In this document: one piece after another, positions 45,835 to 54,747 of the stretch
Numbering within the stretch: position 1 is the stretch's first letter
Layout: every line of letters begins with the position of its first letter
NCBI RefSeq assembly: GCF_004344915.1
Contig: NZ_SKFG01000016.1
Location: forward strand, 93,401-157,400
Direction: 5' to 3'
Length of the DNA: 64,000 nucleotides
Source: Paenibacillus albiflavus
GTDB lineage: Bacteria; Bacillota; Bacilli; Paenibacillales; NBRC-103111
The notes under the pieces: generated by a model
What the model was told of the DNA's origin: nothing
Databases searched by the model: none
The model's input: only the letters and a program-made list of their open reading frames with translations
Translations under genes and position numbers: made by a program

Positions 45835-47000
45835 TCACCCCATCCATTCATCAAGTAATGAAAATATATTTTCTCAAGCTGACTAGCGGTATGTGTCCAA
45901 GTAAACCTATTCATTACATCCTGATGAGCATACATACTCAAGCTTTCTGCATAATCAGGTCTAGTTATTAACTTATGGATGGTTTGAGCAAATTCTCTTG
46001 GATGATGATAGTGATGCACAAGCAACCCATTTACACCATCATGAATGATTTCCTTAATCCCACCATTTGCGGATGCCACTACGGGGACACCTGAAGCCAT
46101 AGCTTCCACATTGACTAGTCCGAATGCCTCATGCCTTTGCGAAGGACAGACAAAACAATCCCCAAGCCAGTACACCTGAGGCAAATGCCGATGTGGAATA
46201 TATCCTGTAAATACAGTTGGTACGTGCATAGCTGCCGCATATTTTTTCATTTTATTAAAATAGGACTTACTCGTGGTTCCTCCAGCTATAATCAGACGCA
46301 CATGAGGTATTTTACTCTTAAGCATACGAACTGCTTGAATGAGAACCTGAATCCCTTTACGAGGAATGATTCGACCCACAAACAGAATATTAAAAGTATG
46401 ACTTACCTTATACTTCTTACGAATTAACAGCTTTTCATCCCTCAAAGGCATACGAAACACTTGTGGATTTACGCCTAGGAAGGTTTTATATATGGGCACA
46501 CGGCATTCAGGAAAATGGCGTTGTAGTTCATCTTGTAACGAGCTGCTATTCGCAATAATCAGATCCACTTGATCCAGACAGGCTCTGGCTTGCTCAAGCG
46601 TACTATGAGGCGGTGTCACAAAGGTTAGGGAATGCATGAACAAAGACACAGGTGTCCAAGGAAACATCGCTTTAATTCTTGCTGCGTACTGTGGCCGATT
46701 ATCCACTTGGATTAAATCGAATGTCTTTCCCTGCATGACTTTTAGTACAGAATCAATATAGCCCCGTTTATGATTTGAAACACGAATGATCGTTAGTTTC
46801 CCTCGGATCGTAACTGGATCTTGCTTGGGGTGACTGCGAGATATGATTGTGACCTCATGCTGCTCAGCAAGTTCTTTCGCAATAGCATACATGCATATTT
46901 CAACAGATCCAGCTACGATGGGTGGAACAGGTATTTGTTCTGGAGCAACCATACAAATATGCAAGGCTTGAGCACCCCTTTTAGGTAAATTAGTGGGCAT
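45831..47000 (-). CDS. GT4-family glycosyltransferase
   Basis: 389 residues with the GT-B fold. The N-terminal acceptor domain (PVPPIVAGSVEICMYAIAKEL) is followed by a Rossmann donor domain with FVGRIIPRKGIQVLIQA and the EX7E motif EAFGLVNVE, then MASGVPVVAS. It transfers a nucleotide-activated sugar to an unknown acceptor. Coupling to a YheC/D gene and next to sspI suggests spore-surface glycan or coat modification, like B. subtilis CotSA; this is contextual. Confidence 0.85.
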   Translation of the reverse strand: MPTNLPKRGAQALHICMVAPEQIPVPPIVAGSVEICMYAIAKELAEQHEVTIISRSHPKQDPVTIRGKLTIIRVSNHKRGYIDSVLKVMQGKTFDLIQVDNRPQYAARIKAMFPWTPVSLFMHSLTFVTPPHSTLEQARACLDQVDLIIANSSSLQDELQRHFPECRVPIYKTFLGVNPQVFRMPLRDEKLLIRKKYKVSHTFNILFVGRIIPRKGIQVLIQAVRMLKSKIPHVRLIIAGGTTSKSYFNKMKKYAAAMHVPTVFTGYIPHRHLPQVYWLGDCFVCPSQRHEAFGLVNVEAMASGVPVVASANGGIKEIIHDGVNGLLVHHYHHPREFAQTIHKLITRPDYAESLSMYAHQDVMNRFTWTHTASQLEKIYFHYLMNGWGD

Positions 47001-47096
47001 TCTTCAACCCCATCAATCGGGACACGATATTGTATGAAATCCCTATACAATTGGTATAGGCGAACGAATTTGCAAAGTTTTTTTAGAAAATTGGGA

Positions 47097-47148
47097 TTGA
47101 TTTTTATATATCAGATTGTTATATTAATAATCGAGATATATCAGATTG
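47097..47148 (+). promoter_or_regulatory. Promoter and operator repeats of padR-type gene
   Basis: TTGATT (47097-47102), 17-base spacer, TATATT (47120-47125). Two identical 13-mers ATATATCAGATTG at 47106-47118 (in the spacer) and 47136-47148 (just past +1), exactly 30 bases apart. Likely autorepression by the PadR protein. Confidence 0.65.
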
Positions 47149-47173
47149 AAATATGATTAAAGGTGGTTAGGAT

Positions 47174-47695
47174 ATGAACAGCCAAGACATTATCCTTGGT
47201 ATGCTAATGAAGAATACATTATCGGGCTATGACATCAAGCAGAATTTTGAGCAGTTATTCTCCTTCTTCTACGATGCCAGTTACGGTACGATCTATCCGA
47301 CTTTGAGCAAAATGGAAGCAGCAGGCTATATTACGAAAGAAGTTGTCGTGCAAGAGGGCAAACCGAACAAGAATATGTATTCCATAACGGATCATGGCGT
47401 TAAAGTTTTTCAAGCTTACTTATCAAGCTCCTTAGAAGCTGATCTATTGCGTTCCGATCTTTTGATGCGTCTATATTTTGGCGAGTTTACTGATAAGGAT
47501 ACGATTATGGGCTGGCTAGAGGCGGATATCGCTGAAGTGTCTGGTATGGTTAGCAGACTGGAAACGAATTTTGAGGTGTGGCGCAATGGAATGAGTCCTA
47601 CTCAAGAGCTTGGCTTCCGAATTGGGATCAAGAGCTTCAAGCAAAGAATACAATTACTGAATGAATTTGCGGAGCAATTAAAGGAATTGAATTGA
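47174..47695 (+). CDS. PadR family transcriptional regulator
   Basis: 173 residues: winged helix (ILGMLMKNTLSGYDIKQNF, SYGTIYPTLSKMEAAGYI) and a C-terminal dimerisation helix region of the PadR-s1/YqjI type. It probably represses the operon with the YhgE/Pip permease, whose frame overlaps its stop region, and responds to a lipophilic drug or envelope stress. Confidence 0.88.
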   Translation: MNSQDIILGMLMKNTLSGYDIKQNFEQLFSFFYDASYGTIYPTLSKMEAAGYITKEVVVQEGKPNKNMYSITDHGVKVFQAYLSSSLEADLLRSDLLMRLYFGEFTDKDTIMGWLEADIAEVSGMVSRLETNFEVWRNGMSPTQELGFRIGIKSFKQRIQLLNEFAEQLKELN

Positions 47696-47724
47696 ATTTT
47701 CATTTAAAGAGGGGATTGGTTTGT

Positions 47725-48885
47725 ATGATCAAAACCATTATAGCTTTATTGCGTAAACCAGCTAGCATCATTGGTATTATAACAGCAGTTATTTTTCAAT
47801 TATTTTTTAGCATTATCTGGTTAACAGGCTACGATCAAATTAATAATCATGTGAATCAATTCAAGATTGCCATCGTCAATGAGGATAAAGGAATTGGAGC
47901 AAGTGCAGCGGAACAGTTAGCAAACCAATTAAGTTTTAAAACAGAGATTCTCCCCTCGGTAGATCAAGCTAAACAATTGCTTGAAGATAGACAAATTCAG
48001 CTAATAATCCACTTTCCTTCCGATTTTACCAAGTATGTGACTGATCCTGCCAGCAAAGGCATGATCAACTATATCGTCAATGATTCGAATGCCTCTATGG
48101 TTAAATCCGTCATGCAAGGAATAGCTGCCGAGGTTACAGCTACCATCAACAAGCAATCGGTTAAATCTAGCTTCCAATCAACACTCGAACAGCTTCATCT
48201 GCCTTCCAGCCAATCTGAACAAATGGCAACGAGCTTATCCGAACGGGTTGCAACGCAAATAGAGAGCGTGAACCCCGTCAATAACTTCGCCAAACTGATG
48301 GTTCCTATGCTTCTCGTGATGGCCTCCTTCACAGGCTCTATGCTCATGACGATGAATATGAACAAATCTGCTAATGAGATCAAAGAACAATTTGGCAAAT
48401 GGAGACTGCTGGCAGCCAGAGCACTTATCTATGTTGTAGCATCCGTCTTTATCGCACTCATCGGAACATCAATGGTTAATTTGTTAGGCATTCATTCCGA
48501 TCAAGGGTTTATTGCCATGTGGTTGTTCCAATCGCTCATCGTACTCTCCTTCCTATTCCTATCGCAGATGTTCTTCCTGCTGTTAGGGGATGCAGGCGCA
48601 TGGATCAACATCGCATTATTATCGATTCAGCTGTTGACATCTGGTGCCACAATCCCACGTGAGGTACTTTCAAGCTTCTATTACGGCCTTAGCAGCTATC
48701 TGCCTTCCACTTATGCCGTTAATGGCATCATGAACCTTGTTTCTGGCGGACCGAGCATTGCGAATGATTGTTGGTGGCTCCTCCGAATTACGTTAGCTGT
48801 CATTGGCATCAGCGTCATTCTCGTTGCCATTCGCAAAGATGGTAGACGAACCAAGCAATCGCTTCCCGCTTCACAAATCGCTTAA
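47725..48885 (+). CDS. YhgE/Pip-type ABC-2 permease
   Basis: 386 residues from ATG 47725 (MIKTIIALLRKPASIIGI) after GAGGGGATTGG. One N-terminal helix, a large extracellular domain (about 30-200; FKIAIVNEDKGIGA is characteristic of YhgE/Pip) and five C-terminal helices. There is no ATPase partner nearby. Members include phage-receptor and drug-export-like proteins; function here is open. Co-transcribed with padR. Confidence 0.82.
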   Translation: MIKTIIALLRKPASIIGIITAVIFQLFFSIIWLTGYDQINNHVNQFKIAIVNEDKGIGASAAEQLANQLSFKTEILPSVDQAKQLLEDRQIQLIIHFPSDFTKYVTDPASKGMINYIVNDSNASMVKSVMQGIAAEVTATINKQSVKSSFQSTLEQLHLPSSQSEQMATSLSERVATQIESVNPVNNFAKLMVPMLLVMASFTGSMLMTMNMNKSANEIKEQFGKWRLLAARALIYVVASVFIALIGTSMVNLLGIHSDQGFIAMWLFQSLIVLSFLFLSQMFFLLLGDAGAWINIALLSIQLLTSGATIPREVLSSFYYGLSSYLPSTYAVNGIMNLVSGGPSIANDCWWLLRITLAVIGISVILVAIRKDGRRTKQSLPASQIA

Positions 48886-48888
48886 TTT

Positions 48889-48955
48889 ACAAGAAGAAGT
48901 GGTTCCACCTACAAAGGGCATTACCTCTGCTACGATCAGCCGAGATAATGCCCTT
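48889..48955. repeat. Repeat copy 5 (head only) merged with bidirectional terminator
   Basis: AAGAAGAAGTGGTTCCACC resembles the head of the dispersed repeat. It runs into a terminator-like hairpin AAGGGCATTACCTC / GAGATAATGCCCTT (48914-48955) between convergent genes. Confidence 0.5.
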
Positions 48956-48960
48956 CTTGA

Positions 48961-50463
48961 TTATTCATGAAGGTTGTAATATTGACGAAGTGGTGCTTGC
49001 AGTGGCATATAGCCTTGATTGAATATGCGCTTATACGCAGCGTGATTTGCTGCGTGCGGCTCTACAATATTACGTTGCTCTTCACGGATACTTGCAGCAG
49101 CCTCATTCGCATCCTTATAAACCCCTACTCCAATTCCTGCCGTTATTGCTGCGCCAAGCAGGGTAGCCTCCACAACTTGTGATACCGTAATTCGGCAGCC
49201 CGTTACGTCAGCTTTAATATTCATCCAGTGGCGATTGCGTGTCCCTCCGCCCACTGCGATCAAATGTTCAATGTCTTCACCTGCGATTTGCTCAGCTTTC
49301 AATCTGATCGATTCCAGCTCATAAGATGTACCTTCAAGTACAGCTCTTAGCATATCTCCTTGTTCATGAGACTTCGTAAGACCAATGAACGCAGCCTTGG
49401 CTTGCGGATCAGGATTCGGAGCACCGCTGCCTGATAAATACGGATAATAAAGAATCCCTGACGGCTCCTGTTTCGTATGAGACAGCATTTCCGACATCCG
49501 CTCATAACTCATTAACTCTGAACCCGACAGCTTAGATCTGAGCCATTCGACCGAAGCTCCGGAAGCATTGATCCCACCCATCCAAAAATACCGATCTGGC
49601 ACAACATGACAGCCATAGGATAATCCAGTCGCATATTCTGCCTCACCTAATGGCCGCTCACTTAGCATGCCGACAAGCGTCTCTGCAGTCCCCATCGAAT
49701 CAAACACGATGCCTGGTGTAACAGCACCTACGGACAACGAGGCGCATACATGATCATGGCCCGCAATAGCTACTGTCGTTTGCTTGCTTAATCCAAGTCC
49801 AGCTGCCATCTCAGGCAGTACAGTACCAAGTGGTGTACCTGCTGGCAGAGCCTCAGGGAACATATCAGGCGATAAGCCAAACTGGCGAATCCAAGACTCA
49901 TCCCAGCATTTGCGATCAATTCGGTAAAGAAAGGTACGTGCAGCGAGTGAATAGTCAGTCGCCATGCGACCTGTCAAGCGATAGGCGATGTAGTCTCCCA
50001 TGGAGAGCCACTTTGTATCCTGTAGATCAACTCCGCCTCGATCACGGAGCCATAATATTTTGGACAGGCCTTGTTTAAAGTTCGCCCTGAGCCCTGAGGC
50101 TGCAAATCTCTCTAAAGGATCGCCTGCTTGCTTAATCTGCTCGATCTGCTCCATCGTTCTGGTATCGAACCAAGGGATCATGTGGGATCGTGCAGCACCC
50201 GTATGGCGATCGACAAGCAAACCAGCTTCCGCCATGCTGGCAATCCCAACGCTTACAATTTCCTCGCCTGCTGCTGACTGTGCAGCTTCTTGTATAACAG
50301 CCGCGACCGTGTTCCAAAGTTCCTCAGGATCATAGTAGTAATAACCTTCCTCTGTCTGACGAGTTGGCGTTGATCTGCTAGCAAGCTTAACCGCCGACCC
50401 ATGATAATCGAATAATCCTGCTTTAATATTCGTGGTTCCAACATCAACCCCCATTAATTTCAT
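48961..50463 (-). CDS. FGGY-family carbohydrate kinase
   Basis: 500-residue ATP-dependent sugar kinase. Phosphate-1 motif MGVDVGTTNIKAG, a catalytic-type GHDHV near 245, and FGGY signature 2-like ATLLGAAITAGIGVG. The best general match is to xylulokinase/gluconokinase-like enzymes; substrate undetermined. No transporter or isomerase genes are adjacent to help. ATG 50463 follows GGGGTGAGATAAG. Confidence 0.85.
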   Translation of the reverse strand: MKLMGVDVGTTNIKAGLFDYHGSAVKLASRSTPTRQTEEGYYYYDPEELWNTVAAVIQEAAQSAAGEEIVSVGIASMAEAGLLVDRHTGAARSHMIPWFDTRTMEQIEQIKQAGDPLERFAASGLRANFKQGLSKILWLRDRGGVDLQDTKWLSMGDYIAYRLTGRMATDYSLAARTFLYRIDRKCWDESWIRQFGLSPDMFPEALPAGTPLGTVLPEMAAGLGLSKQTTVAIAGHDHVCASLSVGAVTPGIVFDSMGTAETLVGMLSERPLGEAEYATGLSYGCHVVPDRYFWMGGINASGASVEWLRSKLSGSELMSYERMSEMLSHTKQEPSGILYYPYLSGSGAPNPDPQAKAAFIGLTKSHEQGDMLRAVLEGTSYELESIRLKAEQIAGEDIEHLIAVGGGTRNRHWMNIKADVTGCRITVSQVVEATLLGAAITAGIGVGVYKDANEAAASIREEQRNIVEPHAANHAAYKRIFNQGYMPLQAPLRQYYNLHE

Positions 50464-50587
50464 AGCGCTTATCTCACCCCTTGTTGTGTATATTTGTATG
50501 ATGATTCCAACTATTTAACCAATAGTATACAACATTTCATGCGCTTCATGGACATGCGTACAAAGTTATAAATTCTATCATATACAA

Positions 50588-50616
50588 AAGCAGTGCCCCC
50601 TTAAGGAGCACTGCTT
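50588..50616 (-). terminator. Terminator after prfC
   Basis: AAGCAGTGC / GCACTGCTT hairpin, then TTTGTATATG on minus. Confidence 0.65.
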
Positions 50617-50632
50617 CACAAGCACCATCATC

Positions 50633-52219
50633 CTATGGCGCATTCGTTAGAAATTCAAGATCACTATTACGTTCCAGTGCTGAGCGAAGTGCATATTCAC
50701 TCTCGAATAAGGCGACATAATTGCCTTTCTTATCCTTAACAAGCTGTGAATTAATACGGAATTTGCCTGGATCAATATTCTTGCCGACAACCCATCGAGC
50801 GAATTGGTAGTTCAGTCGCTGCAGCATAATATCTACACCATATTCACCCTTCATTCGATGTTCAAATACTTCAAATTGCAGTTGTCCTACAACACCTAGA
50901 ATCGTCTCTTCGAACACACTCGCAGAATGGAATACTTGAATCGTACCCTCTTCTGTCAGCTGATCGATCCCCTTCTGATATTGCTTATGCTTCAAAGCGT
51001 TCTTAACCGTTACCTTACAGAATAATTCAGGTGAGAAGGTTGGCAATTCATCATATTGAAAGCTTCCGCCCTGTACGAGCGTATCCCCAATACGGAAAAT
51101 GCCTGGGTCAAACAAACCGATAATATCTCCTGCATACGCCTCATCGACAATATCGCGATCCTGAGCCAAGAATTGCTGCGGCTGCGCCAGCTTAATATCC
51201 TTACCTGCTCTTACATGCTTAACTGACATGCCACGTTCGAACTTACCTGATACGATACGTAAGAAAGCAAGACGATCACGATGAGCTGGATTCATGTTCG
51301 CTTGAATCTTGAACACATAACCAGAGAATTTCGGCTCAGTTGCTTCCACTTCTCCTTCCGTGCTCTTCCGAAATTGTGGACTTGGAGCTAACTGCAAGAA
51401 GTTCTCAAGGAACGTCTGCACACCGAAATTATTAATTGCCGAACCGAAGAATACAGGCGTTAATTCACCAGCTAACACCTTATCCATCTCAAAAGGGTCA
51501 CCCGCTACATCTAGCAGCTGCAAATCTTGACAAAGCTCATCATGCAAATGCTCGCCAGCCATTTCGCGAATACGAGGATCTTCATATCCTGCAACAGGCT
51601 GAACCGTAATTTCACGATGCTCATCATTATGATACAGCTCAACGCGAGATTTCGTACGATCGTATACGCCGCATAGTGCTTTCCCCATACCAATTGGCCA
51701 GTTCATCGGATAGGAACGGATTCCAAGCACGTTCTCCAGCTCCTCCAACAAGTCAAAAGGGTTCTGGCCTTCACGGTCAAGCTTATTAATAAACGTAAAA
51801 ATCGGGATTCCTCTCATCCGACAAACCTGGAATAGCTTAATTGTCTGAGCCTCGACACCCTTCGCTACGTCAATCAACATGACTGCCGCATCTGCTGCAG
51901 TTAGCGTACGATAAGTATCCTCGGAAAAGTCCTGGTGACCAGGCGTATCCAGGATGTTGACTTTATGTCCCTTATAATCAAACTGCATAACGGAAGAAGT
52001 AACCGAGATACCACGCTGCTTCTCAATCTCCATCCAGTCGGATGTAGCAAATTTGGCTGCTTTACGACCTTTGACTGTACCCGCTAAGCGTATAGCGCCC
52101 CCGAATAAAAGCAGCTTTTCCGTTAAAGTCGTTTTACCGGCATCGGGGTGAGAGATAATCGCGAAAGTACGTCGTTTAGCTACTTCCTCATTTAATTTTC
52201 TTTGTTCTTGTTCATTCAT
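50633..52219 (-). CDS. prfC: Peptide chain release factor 3
   Basis: A 528-residue translational GTPase that recycles RF1/RF2 after termination. G1 SHPDAGKTTLTEK, G3 DTPGHQDFSEDTYR (FSEDTYR is diagnostic for RF3), G4 NKLDREG. Domains II and III follow to the usual length. ATG 52219 stands at the end of a run with an AAGGGGTTTTAGCC leader. The cyclase gene lies 58 bases upstream on the same strand. Confidence 0.95.
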   Translation of the reverse strand: MNEQEQRKLNEEVAKRRTFAIISHPDAGKTTLTEKLLLFGGAIRLAGTVKGRKAAKFATSDWMEIEKQRGISVTSSVMQFDYKGHKVNILDTPGHQDFSEDTYRTLTAADAAVMLIDVAKGVEAQTIKLFQVCRMRGIPIFTFINKLDREGQNPFDLLEELENVLGIRSYPMNWPIGMGKALCGVYDRTKSRVELYHNDEHREITVQPVAGYEDPRIREMAGEHLHDELCQDLQLLDVAGDPFEMDKVLAGELTPVFFGSAINNFGVQTFLENFLQLAPSPQFRKSTEGEVEATEPKFSGYVFKIQANMNPAHRDRLAFLRIVSGKFERGMSVKHVRAGKDIKLAQPQQFLAQDRDIVDEAYAGDIIGLFDPGIFRIGDTLVQGGSFQYDELPTFSPELFCKVTVKNALKHKQYQKGIDQLTEEGTIQVFHSASVFEETILGVVGQLQFEVFEHRMKGEYGVDIMLQRLNYQFARWVVGKNIDPGKFRINSQLVKDKKGNYVALFESEYALRSALERNSDLEFLTNAP

Positions 52220-52277
52220 TTAGGCTAAAACCCCTTCTATATTAACTGCTCACATGTAGGATGATAAGCGTCAAAAG

Positions 52278-52910
52278 CTATTTCATCAAAAAAGCACGTG
52301 CAGGAGCAGCATCGATGCCCGTAAGTTTAAGCGGTGCAACAACGAGTGTATAAGTCCCCGCTGGAACATCTTTCAGACGTAACCCCTCTACAATATGAAC
52401 TCGATTGCGAAGTAGTGAACGATGTGTAGGATATTCAGGCTGTGCACGCTCAATTCCAAGCCCATCAGTGCCCACGCCTTGTACACCACGCTCAATGCAA
52501 TACTGCGCTCCACTATCTGCTAAGTAAACAAAGTCAAAATCGAACTCCTCAGACAAGGAGTTGCGAGTTTTGAATACGACCCATTCACCCTTTTGCAAAT
52601 CAAGTGATTCTAAATGTTCCCGTTCAATCGCTTCTTTAACATGCGTTAAATCAACTACTCGAGCTATACCGATAAGTTCTTCCAGCGGAATAGCCTCAAT
52701 CGTCTCGCCGCCTTCAATCATATGCAGCGCCGCATCAAGATGTGTCCCGCAGTGTACGTCCATTGCAACACGAGTCTCATGGACCTTGGCGTTAGAGAAA
52801 TTAGCCATGTTAATTAACTCTGGCTTCTTCTCTTCTTTATTCTTATAAACCTGCATACCCGGTTCAATTGTCATAGATATATCGTAAATTTGACTAAAAC
52901 TGCTGATCAT
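52278..52910 (-). CDS. Cyclase family protein (kynurenine formamidase-like)
   Basis: 210-residue metal-dependent hydrolase with the family motif HCGTHLDAALH (metal-binding His/Asp) near residue 52 and the conserved start YDISMTIEPGM. Family members hydrolyse N-formylkynurenine, isatin or similar amides. No tryptophan-degradation genes are nearby, so the substrate is open. It follows zwf by 30 bases and may be co-transcribed with it. Confidence 0.85.
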   Translation of the reverse strand: MISSFSQIYDISMTIEPGMQVYKNKEEKKPELINMANFSNAKVHETRVAMDVHCGTHLDAALHMIEGGETIEAIPLEELIGIARVVDLTHVKEAIEREHLESLDLQKGEWVVFKTRNSLSEEFDFDFVYLADSGAQYCIERGVQGVGTDGLGIERAQPEYPTHRSLLRNRVHIVEGLRLKDVPAGTYTLVVAPLKLTGIDAAPARAFLMK

Positions 52911-52940
52911 ACGAGTATCGCTCCCTTTCTGATCCGTAAC

Positions 52941-54437
52941 TTATCTTTGTGTTGCTTGTCCAAAAATTGGCCACCACTTAAAGCCGTTTTTAGCCAGAAT
53001 CTCATTCGCACGTTCTGGTCCCCAGCTGCCTGCAGCATAGAATTCTGGATCCTCTTCAGCATTTCTCCATGCTTGTGCAATACGATCGACATATTCCCAA
53101 GCATGAGCAACTTCATCCCAGCGGGTAAAGTAAGTAGAGTCACCGCGAGCAGCATCATATAGCAGGCGCTCATACGCTTCAGGCGTATTAAAGCCCACTT
53201 CACTGCTATGGCTAAAATCAAGTGCAATTGGCGTAATACCCCCAGAAGCACCTTGATCCTTGGCATTCATTTTGAAGTATATACCTTCTTCTGGATGCAC
53301 GCGGAATACAAGCAGGTTCGGTTCCAGCTTCTGTTTCTCAGCTAAATAAACGCCATCTGGTATGTTTTTGAATTCAACAACAACTTCAGTTGTTTTGGAT
53401 GGCAATCTCTTACCTGTACGAATGTAGAACGGAACTCCAGCCCAGCGGAAATTATCAACGAATACACGAGCCATGAAATAAGTCTCTGTATGCGAATCTG
53501 GATTTACTTTATCTTCATCACGGTAAGCTGGCAGCATTTTGCCATTCACTTCACCTTGTACATATTGGCCGCGTACTACGTCCTCTTTTACCGCTTCATC
53601 TGATTCAAAAGCACGAAGTGAACGAAGAACCTTCACCTTCTCATCCCGAATATCTTCTGGATGCATACGGCTAGGCGGTTCCATTGCCATCATGGCGATC
53701 ATTTGCAGCATATGGTTTTGTCCCATATCGCGCAAAGCTCCAGCATGGTCATAGTAGCCGCCGCGTTCTTCAACGCCAACTGTCTCACTTAAAGTAATCT
53801 GGATATTCGCGATATGCTTGTTATTCCACAAAGGCTCAATAAAGGAGTTAGCAAAACGGAATACGCCAATATTCTGAACCATTTCTTTGCCCAAATAATG
53901 ATCGATTCGGTAAATATCGGACTCTTCAAATACTTGACGTAGCTGTCCATTGAGCTTCTGTGCAGTCGGTAAATCGTAACCGAACGGCTTCTCGATTACA
54001 AGACGATGCCAGCCTGTAGTTTGAAGCAGACCACCTTCACGCAGGTTGAACGATACATCGCCAAATAACTCAGGTGCAAGCGCCAAATAGAACAGCCTGT
54101 TACCATTCGTATCAAACTTACGATCCAGTTCATTCACAAGACCATTAAGCTGACGGAAGCCCTCCACATTATGTATATCAAGTGACATATATTGGAAATG
54201 CTCAGCGAATTTATTCCATTCCCCATTCTCAGCAGCATCATGTCTTGCGAACTCAACAATTGCTTCACGTACATCGCTGCGGAACTCATCATTCGATCTT
54301 GGTCGACGAGCCAAACCAACTACAGCAAAATTCTCTCCAAGTTTACCTTCTCTGTACATACTGTAGATCGCGGGAAATAGCTTTCTCTTCGCTAAATCAC
54401 CAGTCGCTCCAAATATCAGAAAAACTGCTCCTATCAT
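52941..54437 (-). CDS. zwf: Glucose-6-phosphate 1-dehydrogenase
   Basis: 498-residue NADP-dependent enzyme that starts the oxidative pentose phosphate pathway. The Rossmann motif FGATGDLAKRKLFPAIY and the active-site peptide RIDHYLGKEMVQN (catalytic His and Lys) are intact. ATG 54437. A phosphogluconate dehydrogenase is not in the window. The cyclase and prfC follow on the same strand. Confidence 0.95.
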   Translation of the reverse strand: MIGAVFLIFGATGDLAKRKLFPAIYSMYREGKLGENFAVVGLARRPRSNDEFRSDVREAIVEFARHDAAENGEWNKFAEHFQYMSLDIHNVEGFRQLNGLVNELDRKFDTNGNRLFYLALAPELFGDVSFNLREGGLLQTTGWHRLVIEKPFGYDLPTAQKLNGQLRQVFEESDIYRIDHYLGKEMVQNIGVFRFANSFIEPLWNNKHIANIQITLSETVGVEERGGYYDHAGALRDMGQNHMLQMIAMMAMEPPSRMHPEDIRDEKVKVLRSLRAFESDEAVKEDVVRGQYVQGEVNGKMLPAYRDEDKVNPDSHTETYFMARVFVDNFRWAGVPFYIRTGKRLPSKTTEVVVEFKNIPDGVYLAEKQKLEPNLLVFRVHPEEGIYFKMNAKDQGASGGITPIALDFSHSSEVGFNTPEAYERLLYDAARGDSTYFTRWDEVAHAWEYVDRIAQAWRNAEEDPEFYAAGSWGPERANEILAKNGFKWWPIFGQATQR

Positions 54438-54570
54438 CTATACATCATTCTTTCTATGTGAATTTTGTTATGTTAAGCATACCGAAATTATTTCATGTAT
54501 TCAACTCTTTCTCCAAAGAGCACTACACAATAACCCAATATCTGACACAATCATGTCATGAACGAATCAC

Positions 54571-54623
54571 AAGGTCTTACCTCTGACAAGCAGATTAATA
54601 TCTACTCGTTAAGGCAAGACCTT
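54571..54623 (-). terminator. Terminator after LiaFSR locus
   Basis: AAGGTCTTACCT / AAGGCAAGACCTT arms with a long inner region; placed just after the 29-aa ORF on minus. Confidence 0.5.
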
Positions 54624-54638
54624 ATTCTTGCACAGCCT

Positions 54639-54728
54639 CTATGAACGATATTTTTTAATCATCTGCCACATGAACCATAGACAACCGATCACAACTGCAA
54701 TGATTAGGATAATATTTGATAACTCCAT
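54639..54728 (-). CDS. Small membrane peptide, 29 aa, after liaR
   Basis: ATG 54728 follows AAAGGAGTCAAAGTA and encodes MELSNIILIIAVVIGCLWFM plus a short basic tail, ending at TAG 54639. A single membrane helix. It is 19 bases after the liaR stop and before the terminator, so probably the last gene of the lia operon. No family recognised. Confidence 0.55.
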   Translation of the reverse strand: MELSNIILIIAVVIGCLWFMWQMIKKYRS

Positions 54729-54747
54729 TACTTTGACTCCTTTATCA

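Noticed and set aside
13238..50578. Recurring GTTATAAATTCTAT-like strings at 13238, 15132 and 50565
   Set aside because: Short, AT-rich and without surrounding similarity; chance is a sufficient explanation.
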